From assembly GCF_021729865.1 (NCBI RefSeq), contig NZ_CP063400.1:806001-870000 (forward strand): 64,000 nucleotides of DNA. The letters are read 5' to 3'. This document shows positions 1-8,710 of this stretch, one piece after another. Positions within the stretch are counted from its first letter, which is position 1. The number at the start of each line of letters is the position of its first letter. Made by a program: the position numbers and the translations under genes. The stretch is from Hydrogenophaga sp. SL48. Lineage in GTDB: Bacteria; Pseudomonadota; Gammaproteobacteria; Burkholderiales; Burkholderiaceae_C. The notes beneath the pieces were generated by a model that had not been told where the DNA came from, did no database searches, and worked only from the letters and a program-made list of their open reading frames with translations.

Positions 1-1
1 C

Positions 2-787
2 GCCGACGGCCAGCAGATCATGGTGATCTGCGGCGACAGCAACGCCATGGGGCTGGTGAATGTGGCCACCGGCAAACTGACTGGCACTGTTCCATTGGGG
101 GACAGTCCCGAGATGTTCGACCTGAGTCCGGATGGCAAAACCGCCTATGTGTCGATCGAGGACGAGAACGTGATGGCGGCCTACGACATCGCGACGAAGA
201 AGCCGGTGTTCGAGGTGAAGACCGGTGGCGAACCCGAAGGCGTGCTGGTCACGCCGGACGGCAAGACGGCCTACGTCACCTCCGAGGTGGCCAACGTGGT
301 CCACGTGATCGACCTCGGCACGAAGAAGGTGACGAAGAACATCAAGGTCGGCAAGCGACCGCGCCGCTTTGTGATGTCGCCCGACGGCAGCGAACTCTGG
401 GTCACCAACGAACTCGACGCCACCGTCAGCGTGGTGGACACCAAGACGCACACCGAAAAGCAGAAGATCAAGTTCGAGGTCAAGGGCATGCGCCAGGCCG
501 ACATCACGCCCGTGGGCATGACCCTCAGCCCGGATGGCAAGAGCATGTGGGTCGGGCTGGGCAAGGCCAACCACGTGGCCGAGGTCGATGTCGCCACCAA
601 GGCGGTGAAGACCCAGGTGCTGGTGGGCAAGCGCGCCTGGGGCATGGGCTTCCACCCCGATGGCAAGACGCTGTATGTGGCCAACGGTCTGTCGGACGAC
701 ATGACGCTGGTGGACACGGCGAGTGGCAAGGCGCTGAAGACGGTGCCGGCCGGGCGCGTGCCTCACTCGATTTTGGTGAGTAAATGA
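2..787 (+). CDS. PQQ-associated YVTN beta-propeller protein (5' truncated)
   Basis: The reading frame is open from base 2, so the N-terminus and any signal peptide lie outside the window. The visible 262 residues are repeated blades of about 42 residues with SPDGKTAYV-like, TPDGKTAYV and HPDGKTLYV motifs, the hallmark of YVTN/NHL-type beta-propellers. A family of such proteins is known beside PQQ-dependent dehydrogenases, and the next genes belong to that system, so a periplasmic accessory role is likely (inference). The stop codon overlaps the first possible start of the next gene (ATGA). No catalytic residues are recognisable and the molecular function is unknown. Confidence 0.85.
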   Translation, partial: ADGQQIMVICGDSNAMGLVNVATGKLTGTVPLGDSPEMFDLSPDGKTAYVSIEDENVMAAYDIATKKPVFEVKTGGEPEGVLVTPDGKTAYVTSEVANVVHVIDLGTKKVTKNIKVGKRPRRFVMSPDGSELWVTNELDATVSVVDTKTHTEKQKIKFEVKGMRQADITPVGMTLSPDGKSMWVGLGKANHVAEVDVATKAVKTQVLVGKRAWGMGFHPDGKTLYVANGLSDDMTLVDTASGKALKTVPAGRVPHSILVSK

Positions 788-2088
788 CCCACCCCCGTCG
801 CTTGTTCGCTTCGCGTAACCGCTCCTCCCCTCAAGGGGCAATGCCTGCGGCCCGTCCTGAGCTTGTCGAAGGGCAGTTCCGCGGCATTCTGGTTTGGGGT
901 GCCCTGCGCGCCTGCGGGTTGGCGTTGTTTGGCTTGGCTGGTTTGTTCTCCCTGCCTGCTTTCGCGGCGACCAAGGTCACCATCGCCGTGGTGTCGCTGG
1001 ACGGTGATCCGCGTTACGCGCCGCGCCGCATGGAGAAGGCCTACCCCGGTCACCCGACGGGTCGCGCCATCGACGGCGTGAAGCTGGCGGCGGAAGATTC
1101 GGCGTTCGAGCTGGACGCAGCGGGGCTGGAGCTGGTGGTGAAGGACGTGGTCTTGCCCAACGCGGCCGCGTTGCCCAAGGCGCTGGCCGAGCTGAAGGCC
1201 GCCAAGGTGCAGCACGTGGTGGCCGACCTGCCGTTGCCCGAGTTGCGCGCCCTGGTGCAGGCCGCGCCCACGGCGCTGGGTGGCGCCATCGTGTTCAACA
1301 CCGCGCTGGACGACGACAGCCTGCGCGGGGTGCAGTGCGCCGCGCACCTGCTGCACACGGCGCCCAGCCGCGCCATGCTGAGCGACACGCTGGCGCAGTA
1401 CCTGGCCGCGCGCAACTGGCGCAAGGCGCTGCTGCTGCAGGGCCCCTTGCCGGCCGACGTGCCGATGACCGAGGCCTTCAACCGCTCGGCCAAACGCTTT
1501 GGCATCAAGGTCGTGGCGCAGAAGCCGTTCAAGCTCACCGGCGATCCGCGCGAACGCGACCTCGGCAACACGCGCCTGCTCACCGGCGACCGCGAACACG
1601 AGGTGGTGGCGGTGATGGACAGCGACGGCGAGTTCGCGCGCCTGCTGCCCTACGCCACGCAATGGCCGCGCCCGGTGGTGGGCGCCAACGGCCTGGTGGC
1701 CACGGCCTGGCACCCGCAGTGGGAGCGCTACGGCGGCCCGCAACTCACGCGCCGCTTTGTCAAGCTCGCGCAGCGGCCCATGCAGGGCCCCGACTGGGCG
1801 GCCTGGGCCGCGGGCCGCGCGGTGGCCACGGTGCTCGCCGAGAACCCGAAGGCGCCGGTGGCTCAGCAGCTCAAGGCGCTGCGCGGCGGCAGCACCACGC
1901 TTGACGGTTTCAAGGGCCGCAACCTCTCGTTCCGTGCCTGGGACGGTCAACTGCGCCAGCCGCTGTTCCTGAGCCACGTGGACGGTGTGGTCGGCACCGC
2001 GCCACTCGACGGCGTGTTGCATCCCAAGGAAGTGCTCGACACGCTGGGTGTCGATGAACAGGAGAGCGCATGCAAAGCGCGGCCGTGA
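784..2088 (+). CDS. PQQ-system ABC transporter substrate-binding protein (PedB-like)
   Basis: This 434-residue product resembles the branched-chain amino acid type periplasmic binding proteins specific to PQQ alcohol dehydrogenase loci. A hydrophobic signal segment ending in FSLPAFA precedes the mature protein, which starts ATKVTIAVVSLDGDP. The first 37 codons are odd: they come from an intergenic repeat that follows the previous stop codon and include the peptide PELVEG typical of such repeats. The start is therefore uncertain; ATG at 784 (overlapping the upstream stop) or ATG at 841 both lie in the repeat. It overlaps the permease gene by 19 bases. The ABC ATPase partner is not in the window and probably lies upstream. 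Confidence 0.8.
   Translation: MTHPRRLFASRNRSSPQGAMPAARPELVEGQFRGILVWGALRACGLALFGLAGLFSLPAFAATKVTIAVVSLDGDPRYAPRRMEKAYPGHPTGRAIDGVKLAAEDSAFELDAAGLELVVKDVVLPNAAALPKALAELKAAKVQHVVADLPLPELRALVQAAPTALGGAIVFNTALDDDSLRGVQCAAHLLHTAPSRAMLSDTLAQYLAARNWRKALLLQGPLPADVPMTEAFNRSAKRFGIKVVAQKPFKLTGDPRERDLGNTRLLTGDREHEVVAVMDSDGEFARLLPYATQWPRPVVGANGLVATAWHPQWERYGGPQLTRRFVKLAQRPMQGPDWAAWAAGRAVATVLAENPKAPVAQQLKALRGGSTTLDGFKGRNLSFRAWDGQLRQPLFLSHVDGVVGTAPLDGVLHPKEVLDTLGVDEQESACKARP
788..880. repeat. Dispersed element after the beta-propeller gene, overlapping pedB 5' end
   Basis: It starts right after the stop codon with CCCACCCCCGTCGCTTGTTC and continues with GTAACCGCTCCTCCCCTCAAGG, the same unit as at 17978-18059 in reverse. 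It is followed by CCTGAGCTTGTCGAAGG, a short motif that recurs widely in proteobacterial genomes. Confidence 0.75.
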
Positions 2089-2915
2089 ATCCCGCCGTGG
2101 CGCCCTCGCTGCCCCTGCACCTGCTGCGTGCGCTGCGCGCGGTGGTGGGTCGCGAGTTGAACCGCTTCTTGCGCCAGCCCACGCGCCTGGGCTCGGCGCT
2201 GGTGCGGCCGCTGCTGTGGTTCGTGGTGTTTTCGGCCGGCTTCAACAACGTGTTCGGCGTCGCCATCGTGCCGCCCTACGAGACCTACATCGAATACAAG
2301 GCCTACATGGTGCCCGGCCTGCTCGGCATGGTCGCCCTGTTCAACGGCATGCAGAGCTCGCTCTCGATGGTCTACGACCGCGAGATGGGCGTGATGCGCC
2401 TGCTGCTCACCGCGCCGCTGGCGCGCGGCTGGCTGCTGGCCTTCAAGCTGCTCGCGGGCACCTGCCTCTCGGTGCTGCAGATGGGGGTGTTCCTCGCGAT
2501 CGCCTGGGCCTTTGGGGTGGAGGTGCCGCTGGCCCACCTGCCGGGCCTGCTGGTCGCCATGGCCTGTGGCGCCACCATGCTCGCCGCGTTGGGGCTGATG
2601 CTCTCGGTGTACGTGAAGCAGCTGGAGAACTTTGCCGGCACGATGAACTTCGTGATCTTCCCCATGTTCTTCATCAGCCCCGCGCTGTACCCGCTGTGGA
2701 AGCTCGAAGAATCGGGCGCGTGGTGGCTGCTGAAACTCGCCGAGTGGAACCCCTTCACCCACGCGGTCGAGGCGATGCGCTATGCGCTGGTGGGGCAGTT
2801 CACGGCGCTGTCGTGGGCAGTGGTGGTGGGCTGCGGTGTGGTGTTTTTTGTGGCGGCGCTCTGGGGGTACGACCCGCAAAGAGGCTGGGTCAAGAGCAAG
2901 GGAGGTGGCGGATGA
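2070..2915 (+). CDS. pedC: ABC-2 type permease of the PQQ alcohol dehydrogenase system (PedC-like)
   Basis: This 281-residue inner-membrane protein has about six hydrophobic segments and the ABC-2 layout. There is a cytoplasmic N-terminus with RELNRFLRQPTRLG, then a first helix near residues 46-65, a YDREMGVMRLLLTAPL loop, and a last helix before the basic C-terminus. Its position between the binding protein and the SoxYZ-like gene matches ped/exa clusters. It probably forms an ABC exporter or importer serving quinoprotein maturation; the substrate is unknown. It overlaps the genes on both sides, so it belongs to a coupled operon. Confidence 0.87.
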   Translation: MQSAAVNPAVAPSLPLHLLRALRAVVGRELNRFLRQPTRLGSALVRPLLWFVVFSAGFNNVFGVAIVPPYETYIEYKAYMVPGLLGMVALFNGMQSSLSMVYDREMGVMRLLLTAPLARGWLLAFKLLAGTCLSVLQMGVFLAIAWAFGVEVPLAHLPGLLVAMACGATMLAALGLMLSVYVKQLENFAGTMNFVIFPMFFISPALYPLWKLEESGAWWLLKLAEWNPFTHAVEAMRYALVGQFTALSWAVVVGCGVVFFVAALWGYDPQRGWVKSKGGGG

Positions 2916-3715
2916 GCCCGTTCATTCAACGCCGCCATCTGGTGGGCAGCGGCTTGATGGCTGCACTGCTGCCCGCTGCGCTGCGCGCGCAAGACGACCA
3001 GACCGGCGGCGATCCGCTCGGCTCCATGCAGTATCCCAGCCTTCGTGAGCAGACCATCGGCCAGGCCACGGCGAAGTTCTCCGACGCGGTGGTGATCAAA
3101 GGCCCGGCCTTTGCCGACGATGCGATGAACGTGCCGCTGCTGGTGGACGCGCGCGCGCTCGACAAGGTGGGCGGCGGTGTCGCGCGCATCCGCGTGGCGG
3201 TGGACCGCAACCCGGTGCGCCAGGTGCTGGACTTCGAACCCCTGCGTGCGCTGCCCATGCTGGCCTTTCGCATCCGAATGGAGCAGGCCTCGCCGGTCCG
3301 TGCGTTCGTGCAGACCCAAGACGGCCAGTGGCATGTGGGCAGCACCTGGGTGCAGGCGGCGGGCGGCGGCTGCACGGTGCCCGGCCTCACGCGCGCCGAC
3401 GGTTCCTGGAGCAAGACCCTGGGCCAGGTGCAGGCGCGCTTCTTCAACAACGTGCTCGAAGGCAGCCGGCGCCTGCGCGTGCGCGTGATGCACCCCATGG
3501 ACACCGGCCTGGTCGCGGGCATTCCGGCCTTCTACATCGAAGACCTGCAACTGGTGGACGGCGCTGGCCAGGCATGGTGGAAGCTGTCGCTGCACGAGCC
3601 GGTGTCGGAGAACCCGATCATCACCTTCGAGCTGCCGCCGCAGGCGGTTCCGGGCCTCCGGGTCGTCGGTCGCGACAACAATGGCAACCGCATCGACGCG
3701 GAGGTGGGCGCGTGA
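2912..3715 (+). CDS. Quinoprotein-associated SoxYZ-like carrier protein
   Basis: This 267-residue exported protein has a twin-arginine-like or Sec leader (QRRHLVGSGLMAALLPAALRA) followed by a fused SoxY-like and SoxZ-like pair. The SoxY-like half ends near residues 151-154 with GGGC, comparable to the carrier cysteine motif of SoxY. The second half contains the beta-strand-rich SoxZ-type fold with FFNNVLEGSRRLRVRVMHPMDTG. Such fusions occur with PQQ dehydrogenases and are thought to act in a quinoprotein relay, although their cargo is unproven. ATG at 2912 overlaps the permease stop (ATGA), and the next gene begins within its last codons. Confidence 0.85.
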   Translation: MSPFIQRRHLVGSGLMAALLPAALRAQDDQTGGDPLGSMQYPSLREQTIGQATAKFSDAVVIKGPAFADDAMNVPLLVDARALDKVGGGVARIRVAVDRNPVRQVLDFEPLRALPMLAFRIRMEQASPVRAFVQTQDGQWHVGSTWVQAAGGGCTVPGLTRADGSWSKTLGQVQARFFNNVLEGSRRLRVRVMHPMDTGLVAGIPAFYIEDLQLVDGAGQAWWKLSLHEPVSENPIITFELPPQAVPGLRVVGRDNNGNRIDAEVGA

Positions 3716-4695
3716 AGCGGCTGCTGTGTTGCATTGCGTTTGCGCTCGCAAGCGCCTCGCAGGCGCAGACCATCGCTGTGCCACCGATGGCCGCCAAGCC
3801 AGACGCGGCCACCTTCAACTACGACCTGAAGCCGCGCCAGATCGCCGACGGCACCTGGGTCATCGAAGGCGCGGTGCAGGACTTCAGCCGCGCCAACGGC
3901 TGCAACATCATCAACACCGCCTTCATTGCCACCGGCGCGGGCGTGGTCGTCATCAACACCGGGCCGTCGCGCGGGTATGGCGAGCAGCAGCGCCGCGCCA
4001 TCGAGCGCATCACGCGCGAACCGGTGCAACGCGTGCTGGAACTCAACCTGCACCCCGACTACTTCTTCGGCAACCAGGCCTGGGCCGACCGGCCCACGCA
4101 GGCGCTGGCCGGCAGCATCGCCGGCATGCAGGCCGAAGGCACGGCCTACGCCGACAACCTCTACCGACTCTGCGGCGACTGGATGCGTGGCACCGAGTCC
4201 ACGCCCGCGCGCGAGGCCGTCTTGCCGCAGACCCTGCAGGTCGGCATCCACAAGCTGGAACTGATGCGCCTGCACGGCCACACCGCCGACGATCTGGTGG
4301 TGCTTGACCGCCACACCGGCGTGCTGTTCGCGGGCGGGCTGGTGTTTGCCGAGCGCGTGCCGACCACGCCGCACGCCGACTTCGCGGCCTGGCTGGCCAG
4401 CCTGGATGCGCTGGAGCGGCTCATCACCAGTGGCCAGGTGAAGACCGTGGTGCCCAGCCACGGCCCGGTGCACAGCGGGCTGGCCGGCGTGCAGCAGACG
4501 CGCGACTGGCTGCAGTGGCTGACCACGCTCATGCAGTCCAGCGCCGAGCGCGGGCTCGATCTGGGCGAGGTGCTGCGCACGCCCGTGCCCGAGCGCTTCG
4601 CGCGCTGGGCCGCGCAACCCGCCGAGCTGCACCGCTCGCTCACGCAGTGGTACCCGCGCTACGAGCAGCGCGTGCTGGCTGCGCCAGCGAAGTGA
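3712..4695 (+). CDS. Quinoprotein relay metallohydrolase 1 (SoxH-like, degenerate metal site)
   Basis: This 327-residue secreted metallo-beta-lactamase-fold protein has a GTG start overlapping the SoxYZ-like stop (GTGA) and a signal peptide ending near SASQAQ. The fold is recognisable from VVVINTGPS, GHTADDLVVL and PSHGPVHSG. The canonical HxHxDH metal motif is replaced by N112-L-H114-P-D116-Y117, and the usual Asp of the DTG motif is Asn, so two or more ligands are missing. It may bind one metal or none. Members of this family accompany SoxYZ-like carriers in PQQ loci. It is the last gene before the dehydrogenase promoter. Confidence 0.82.
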   Translation: MKRLLCCIAFALASASQAQTIAVPPMAAKPDAATFNYDLKPRQIADGTWVIEGAVQDFSRANGCNIINTAFIATGAGVVVINTGPSRGYGEQQRRAIERITREPVQRVLELNLHPDYFFGNQAWADRPTQALAGSIAGMQAEGTAYADNLYRLCGDWMRGTESTPAREAVLPQTLQVGIHKLELMRLHGHTADDLVVLDRHTGVLFAGGLVFAERVPTTPHADFAAWLASLDALERLITSGQVKTVVPSHGPVHSGLAGVQQTRDWLQWLTTLMQSSAERGLDLGEVLRTPVPERFARWAAQPAELHRSLTQWYPRYEQRVLAAPAK

Positions 4696-4813
4696 CCCAT
4701 TTTTGAACAGTGTCACAAGGGTGTCTCGCTGAGCGGGGCGGCTTTGGCGCAGTTGGGCCCCGGTGCTCCGTTTGGAGGGTCGATCTTCTCGGTGAAAACC
4801 CTAGGGAATCGGC

Positions 4814-4829
4814 TGGCACAGAAGTTGCC
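4814..4829 (+). promoter_or_regulatory. Sigma-54 promoter for the PQQ alcohol dehydrogenase
   Basis: TGGCACAGAAGTTGCC matches the -24/-12 consensus TGGCAC-N5-TTGC with correct GG-to-GC spacing. It lies 114 bases before the GTG start, implying a 5' leader of about 100 bases. A sigma-54 activator with GAFTGA is encoded at 18062-20230. Confidence 0.82.
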
Positions 4830-4943
4830 ATTTCCTGGTGGCGTGCATGTTCAAGACCGGAGGGCCGGAGCCAGAAAAAGAGCGGTCGGACAGCACCAAC
4901 CACCGGAAAGCCATCAACCTCACGAACGAGCAGGAGACCCACA

Positions 4944-6665
4944 GTGAAACGCACCCTATTGAGCCTTTTGGTCATGGCCGCCACGGCCCACGTTGGCGCC
5001 CAGGGCGTCACCGACGCGATGATCGCCAACGACGCCGCCACGCCCGACAACGTCCTGAGCTGGGGCCTGGGCACCCAGGGCCAGCGTCACTCGCCGCTGA
5101 CAGGCGTCAACGCCAAGAACATCAGCAAGCTGGTCCCCGTGTGGTCCATGTCGTTCGGTGGCGAGAAGCAGCGCGGCCAAGAGTCGCAGCCGCTGGTGAA
5201 CAAGGGCAAGATGTTCGTCACCGCGTCCTACTCGCGCATCTTTGCGCTGGACTCCAAGACCGGCAAGAAGCTCTGGAAGTACGAGCACCGCCTGCCCGAG
5301 GGCATCATGCCCTGCTGCGACGTGATCAACCGCGGCGCCGCGCTGTACGACAACCTCGTCATCTTCGGCACGCTGGACGCCCAGCTCGTGGCCCTCGACC
5401 AGGACACCGGCAAGGTGGTGTGGCGCGAGAAGATCGACGACTACTCTGCCGGCTACAGCTACACCGCCGCCCCGCTGATCGCCGAAGGCCTGCTCATGAC
5501 CGGCGTGTCCGGCGGTGAGTTCGGCGTGGTCGGCCGCGTGGAAGCGCGCGACCCCAAGACCGGCAAGATGGTCTGGACGCGTCCCGTGGTCGAAGGCCAC
5601 ATGGGCTACAAGGACGGCAAGGAAAACGGCATCACCGGCACCACCAACGCCACCTGGCCCGGGGACACCTGGAAAACCGGTGGCGCCGCCACCTGGCTGG
5701 GCGGCAGCTACGACGCCAAGACCGGCCTGGCCTATTTCGGCACCGGCAACCCCGGCCCCTGGAACAGCCATGTGCGCAAGGGCGACAACCTGTATTCCAC
5801 CTCCACCGTCGCCATCGACGTGAAGACCGGCCAGATCAAGTGGCACTACCAGTCGACCCCGAACGACGGCTGGGACTACGACGGTGTGAACGAGTTCATC
5901 ACCTTCGACATGGACGGCAAGCGCGTCGGCGCGAAGGCCGACCGCAACGGTTTCTTCTATGTGAACGACGCCGAAACCGGCAAGCTGCTGAACGCCTTCC
6001 CCTTCGTGAAGAAGGTGACCTGGGCCACCGGCATCGACCTGAAGACCGGCCGTCCGAACTTCGACCCGGCCAACCGCCCTGGCGACCCGACGGCCGCGGG
6101 TGGCGACGGCGCCAAAGGCAAGTCGGTGTTCTCGGCGCCCGGCTTCCTGGGCGGCAAGAACCAGATGCCCATGGCCTACAGCCCCAAGACCGGCCTGTTC
6201 TACGTGCCCACCAACGAATGGGGCATGGAGATCTGGAACGAACCCATCACCTACAAGAAGGGCGCCGCCTACCTGGGCGCGGGTTTCACCATCAAGCCGC
6301 TGTTCGACGACCACATCGGTTCGCTGCGCGCCATCAACCCCAAGACCGGCAAGGTCGAGTGGGAAGTCAAGAACGAGGCTCCGCTCTGGGGTGGCGTGCT
6401 GACGGCCGGCGACCTGGTGTTCTGGGGCACGCCTGAGGGCTACCTCAAGGCCGCCGACGCCAAGACCGGCAAGGTGGTGTGGCAGTTCCAGACCGGCTCC
6501 GGCGTGGTGGCCCCTCCCATCACCTGGACCGAAGGTGGCGAGCAGTACGTCTCGGTCGTGTCCGGCTGGGGTGGCGCGGTGCCGCTGTGGGGCGGTGAAG
6601 TGGCCAAGAAGGTCAACTTCCTGGAGCAGGGCGGCTCGGTCTGGACCTTCAAGATCGCTAAATAG
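4944..6665 (+). CDS. exaA: PQQ-dependent alcohol dehydrogenase, lanthanide-type signature
   Basis: This 573-residue periplasmic quinoprotein oxidises primary alcohols to aldehydes and passes electrons to a cytochrome c. The GTG start at 4944 is chosen because a signal peptide follows ([19 protein letters not shown]). It has eight-bladed propeller repeats ([24 protein letters not shown]), vicinal cysteines C124-C125 that form the disulfide over PQQ, and catalytic Asp311 in GWDYDG. Asp313 two residues on is the extra metal ligand of lanthanide enzymes such as XoxF and PedH; calcium enzymes have Ala or Ser there. There is no C-terminal heme domain, so this is a type I enzyme needing a separate cytochrome. 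The gene has its own sigma-54 promoter and is followed by a cytochrome gene. Confidence 0.95.
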   Translation: MKRTLLSLLVMAATAHVGAQGVTDAMIANDAATPDNVLSWGLGTQGQRHSPLTGVNAKNISKLVPVWSMSFGGEKQRGQESQPLVNKGKMFVTASYSRIFALDSKTGKKLWKYEHRLPEGIMPCCDVINRGAALYDNLVIFGTLDAQLVALDQDTGKVVWREKIDDYSAGYSYTAAPLIAEGLLMTGVSGGEFGVVGRVEARDPKTGKMVWTRPVVEGHMGYKDGKENGITGTTNATWPGDTWKTGGAATWLGGSYDAKTGLAYFGTGNPGPWNSHVRKGDNLYSTSTVAIDVKTGQIKWHYQSTPNDGWDYDGVNEFITFDMDGKRVGAKADRNGFFYVNDAETGKLLNAFPFVKKVTWATGIDLKTGRPNFDPANRPGDPTAAGGDGAKGKSVFSAPGFLGGKNQMPMAYSPKTGLFYVPTNEWGMEIWNEPITYKKGAAYLGAGFTIKPLFDDHIGSLRAINPKTGKVEWEVKNEAPLWGGVLTAGDLVFWGTPEGYLKAADAKTGKVVWQFQTGSGVVAPPITWTEGGEQYVSVVSGWGGAVPLWGGEVAKKVNFLEQGGSVWTFKIAK

Positions 6666-6745
6666 GCTCCCCCCTGCGCCGCTGCGCGACTTCCCCCTTA
6701 GGGGGACCACACCTTGGACCGGCGGAGCCGGCTCCTTGGTGTGTG
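6666..6745. repeat. Stop-anchored dispersed GC-rich element, copy downstream of exaA
   Basis: Directly after the exaA stop codon the sequence reads GCTCCCCCCTGCGCCGCTGC and continues with a C5-T3-A-G5 hairpin and an imperfect GGCGGAGCCGGCTCC arm. It belongs to the same family as the elements at 10387, 14550, 28202, 55061 and 59083. Confidence 0.75.
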
Positions 6746-6829
6746 CTGGGTGGGACTCTTGGCATCCTCTGCCGCGTCTGAGTTCCACCCTTTTTGTTTT
6801 CTCTGTTTACTGATTTGTGAGTTGTGATC

Positions 6830-7153
6830 ATGCGTACCCTTCTTCTCCTCACCTCCGGCCTCCTGCTCGCTTCGGGCGCTGCGCACGCGGTCGACGAGGC
6901 GGCCGCCATCGAGCTGGCCAAGAACAACGGTTGCCTGTCGTGCCATTCGGCCAAGGAAAAAATCGTCGGCCCCGCCTACAGCACCGTCGCCGACAAGTAC
7001 CGGGACGACAAGGACGCCGTGGCGAACCTGGTCCAGTCCATCCAGTACGGCAGCAAGGGCAAGTGGGGCCGCATCCCCATGCCGCCACACCCGGGCATGA
7101 ACGCCGCCGACATCAAGACCCTGGCCCAATGGGTGATGACCGCCAAACACTGA
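6830..7153 (+). CDS. Class I cytochrome c (c-551-like)
   Basis: This 107-residue secreted monoheme cytochrome has a signal peptide ending GAAHA, a heme-binding CLSCH, and a distal Met in the IPMPPHPGM region. ATG at 6830 is preferred to GTG at 6824 because the signal peptide is then well formed. The position right behind the alcohol dehydrogenase suggests it is the electron acceptor or the next carrier in that chain (inference). Its length and motif spacing fit the cytochrome c551/c552 family. Its 3' end overlaps a possible start of the next gene. Confidence 0.88.
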   Translation: MRTLLLLTSGLLLASGAAHAVDEAAAIELAKNNGCLSCHSAKEKIVGPAYSTVADKYRDDKDAVANLVQSIQYGSKGKWGRIPMPPHPGMNAADIKTLAQWVMTAKH

Positions 7154-7749
7154 GGGCGCACCGCTCGCGAACCGCCACGGGGGCGGGCGCGATCCTGGTG
7201 CGAGCGCTGGTGGGTGCCGCGCTCTGCGGCGCGCTGCAGGGCGCTGCCCAGGCCTTTGAATTGAGCGGCGAGAAGGCCCTGGTGGCGCTCACCAAAGACG
7301 GCCAGCGAACCCGCATCGGCTCCGTGTTTTTCCAGCCCGCGGCCGCCGGCGCCGCAGGCTTCCGGGTGCAGATGGACCGCGCCGTGATGCAGGACCACTT
7401 CCTCTCCATGCGCGAGTTCAAGTGCCTGCCCGCCGCGCAGGAAATCACCTGCTTCGTGGCCTACCCCTATGCGCAGCCCGGCACCGTCTCACCCGGTCAG
7501 CTCGCGTGGCTGGAGCACAGCCTGCTGTTTTTCTACAAGCAGCCCGCCGACTTCGGCGCCAAGCTCTGGAACGGCATCATCTTCAAGTTCACGCAGACAC
7601 CCACCGGCCTGGTGGGCCGGCCGCAGGCCGTCGACCTCAACCTGATCGGCGTGCCGCCCGACAAGCTCAACGAGCCCCCCTACGGCCCGTTTCAGCGCGA
7701 CGACTTTGCGCCCGGGGCGCGCTGGGTGCAGGAACTGCGCATCGAATGA
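7129..7749 (+). CDS. Secreted protein of unknown function in the quinoprotein locus
   Basis: This roughly 206-residue protein has a hydrophobic leader (VRALVGAALCGALQGAAQA) and a mature part starting FELSGEKALVALTKDG. I do not recognise the family. The mature region contains two cysteines (FKCLPAAQEITC) and a conserved-looking central segment with YPYAQPGTVSPGQ and LLFFYKQPADFGAKLWNGI. The start is uncertain: ATG at 7129 overlaps the cytochrome gene by 25 bases, while a GTG near 7198 would place the leader at the very N-terminus. It shares strand and near-zero spacing with the cytochrome, so the two are probably cotranscribed. Confidence 0.7.
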   Translation: MGDDRQTLRAHRSRTATGAGAILVRALVGAALCGALQGAAQAFELSGEKALVALTKDGQRTRIGSVFFQPAAAGAAGFRVQMDRAVMQDHFLSMREFKCLPAAQEITCFVAYPYAQPGTVSPGQLAWLEHSLLFFYKQPADFGAKLWNGIIFKFTQTPTGLVGRPQAVDLNLIGVPPDKLNEPPYGPFQRDDFAPGARWVQELRIE

Positions 7750-7875
7750 CCTCCGGTGCCCGTCGGAGCGCGCAGGGGCTGCCCGCCGGCCGGTACATGT
7801 CGTCACACCTGGATGCACGGTGCGGTGAATTCTGTGGATAGCATCCGGTCCAGTCTTTCACAACAGGAGCACCCC

Positions 7876-8532
7876 ATGACAACACCAAACCCCTTCAAGA
7901 CCCTGAACCGCCTGGCACTGGCCCTCGGCTGCCTGGCCTCTGGCGCCGCCTGGGCCCAGGTCACCGTGGTGGTCACCCCGCCGGTGGTGGTCCAGCCGGT
8001 ACCGACCCAGCCCGTGGCGTCTGCGCGGCAGCAGGAAATGGCCGTGCAACTGGCCCGGGCCAACCTTTCTCAGCAAGGCGTCACCGAACCCACCACCGCC
8101 CAGCTCGCGCTGGCCACGAGCGATGTGCAGGCGATGCGCGACACCGGCATGGGCTGGGGCCAGATCGCCAACAGCCTGGGCTTGCGCCTGGGCTCGGTTG
8201 TCAGCGCCGCGAACAAGGCGGACAAGGCCGACAAGGCGGATCTGCGGGCCGAAGCCGGGACCACCAGCAAGCGCCCGGCATCGGCCGGCAGCCAGGGGGC
8301 CAGCGGCAACAAGGGAACGGGTGGCAGCAGCAACGGCGGCGGTCAAGGTGCCGGCAGCGGCGGCAACAAGGGCGGCGGCGCCAGTGGCGGTGGCGGCGGT
8401 AGTGCCGGCAATGGTGGCGGCAACGGGGGTGGAAAGGGCGGTGGAAATGGAGGCGGAAACGGCGGCGGGGGCGGAAAAGGTGGCGGGAATGGCGGAGGCA
8501 ATGGTGGTGGCAACGGCGGGGGCAAGCGCTGA
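7876..8532 (+). CDS. Secreted glycine/asparagine-rich low-complexity protein
   Basis: This 218-residue protein has an AGGAG ribosome site 5 bases before ATG 7876 and a signal peptide ending GAAWAQ. Residues 30-110 form a compact soluble region (SARQQEMAVQLARANLSQQGV, then MGWGQIANSLGLRLG), and the rest, from about residue 130, is Gly/Asn/Lys repeats of the GGGNGGGK type. Proteins with this helical head and Gly-rich tail are common in Burkholderiales but have no assigned function. The reverse strand reads as a long polyproline frame, which is an artefact of the repeat. Confidence 0.75.
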   Translation: MTTPNPFKTLNRLALALGCLASGAAWAQVTVVVTPPVVVQPVPTQPVASARQQEMAVQLARANLSQQGVTEPTTAQLALATSDVQAMRDTGMGWGQIANSLGLRLGSVVSAANKADKADKADLRAEAGTTSKRPASAGSQGASGNKGTGGSSNGGGQGAGSGGNKGGGASGGGGGSAGNGGGNGGGKGGGNGGGNGGGGGKGGGNGGGNGGGNGGGKR

Positions 8533-8710
8533 GCCGGTCACCGTCCCATCACGCTGCGTGTCAGCCCGCGTGTTGACGGACGGCGGGTGGGGGTTGCAGC
8601 GCCCGCTGGCCTGAGCGCGGGCACCGCATGGCGGGTCTGGCGCACCCACCCCGAGGTGAGCACGCCCCCGGTCCGGACACCGGGTGGCGCCTGCGCCTCA
8701 CGCTGTGGCG

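Noticed and set aside
4696..4813. Copy of the TGTnGCAAATTG operator upstream of exaA
   Set aside because: Only a weak GTGTCACAAGGGTGTC resemblance is present, with no GCAAATTG core.
8343..8525. Polyproline frame on the minus strand
   Set aside because: It is the reverse of the Gly-rich repeat tail of the 7876-8532 gene and lacks a start context.
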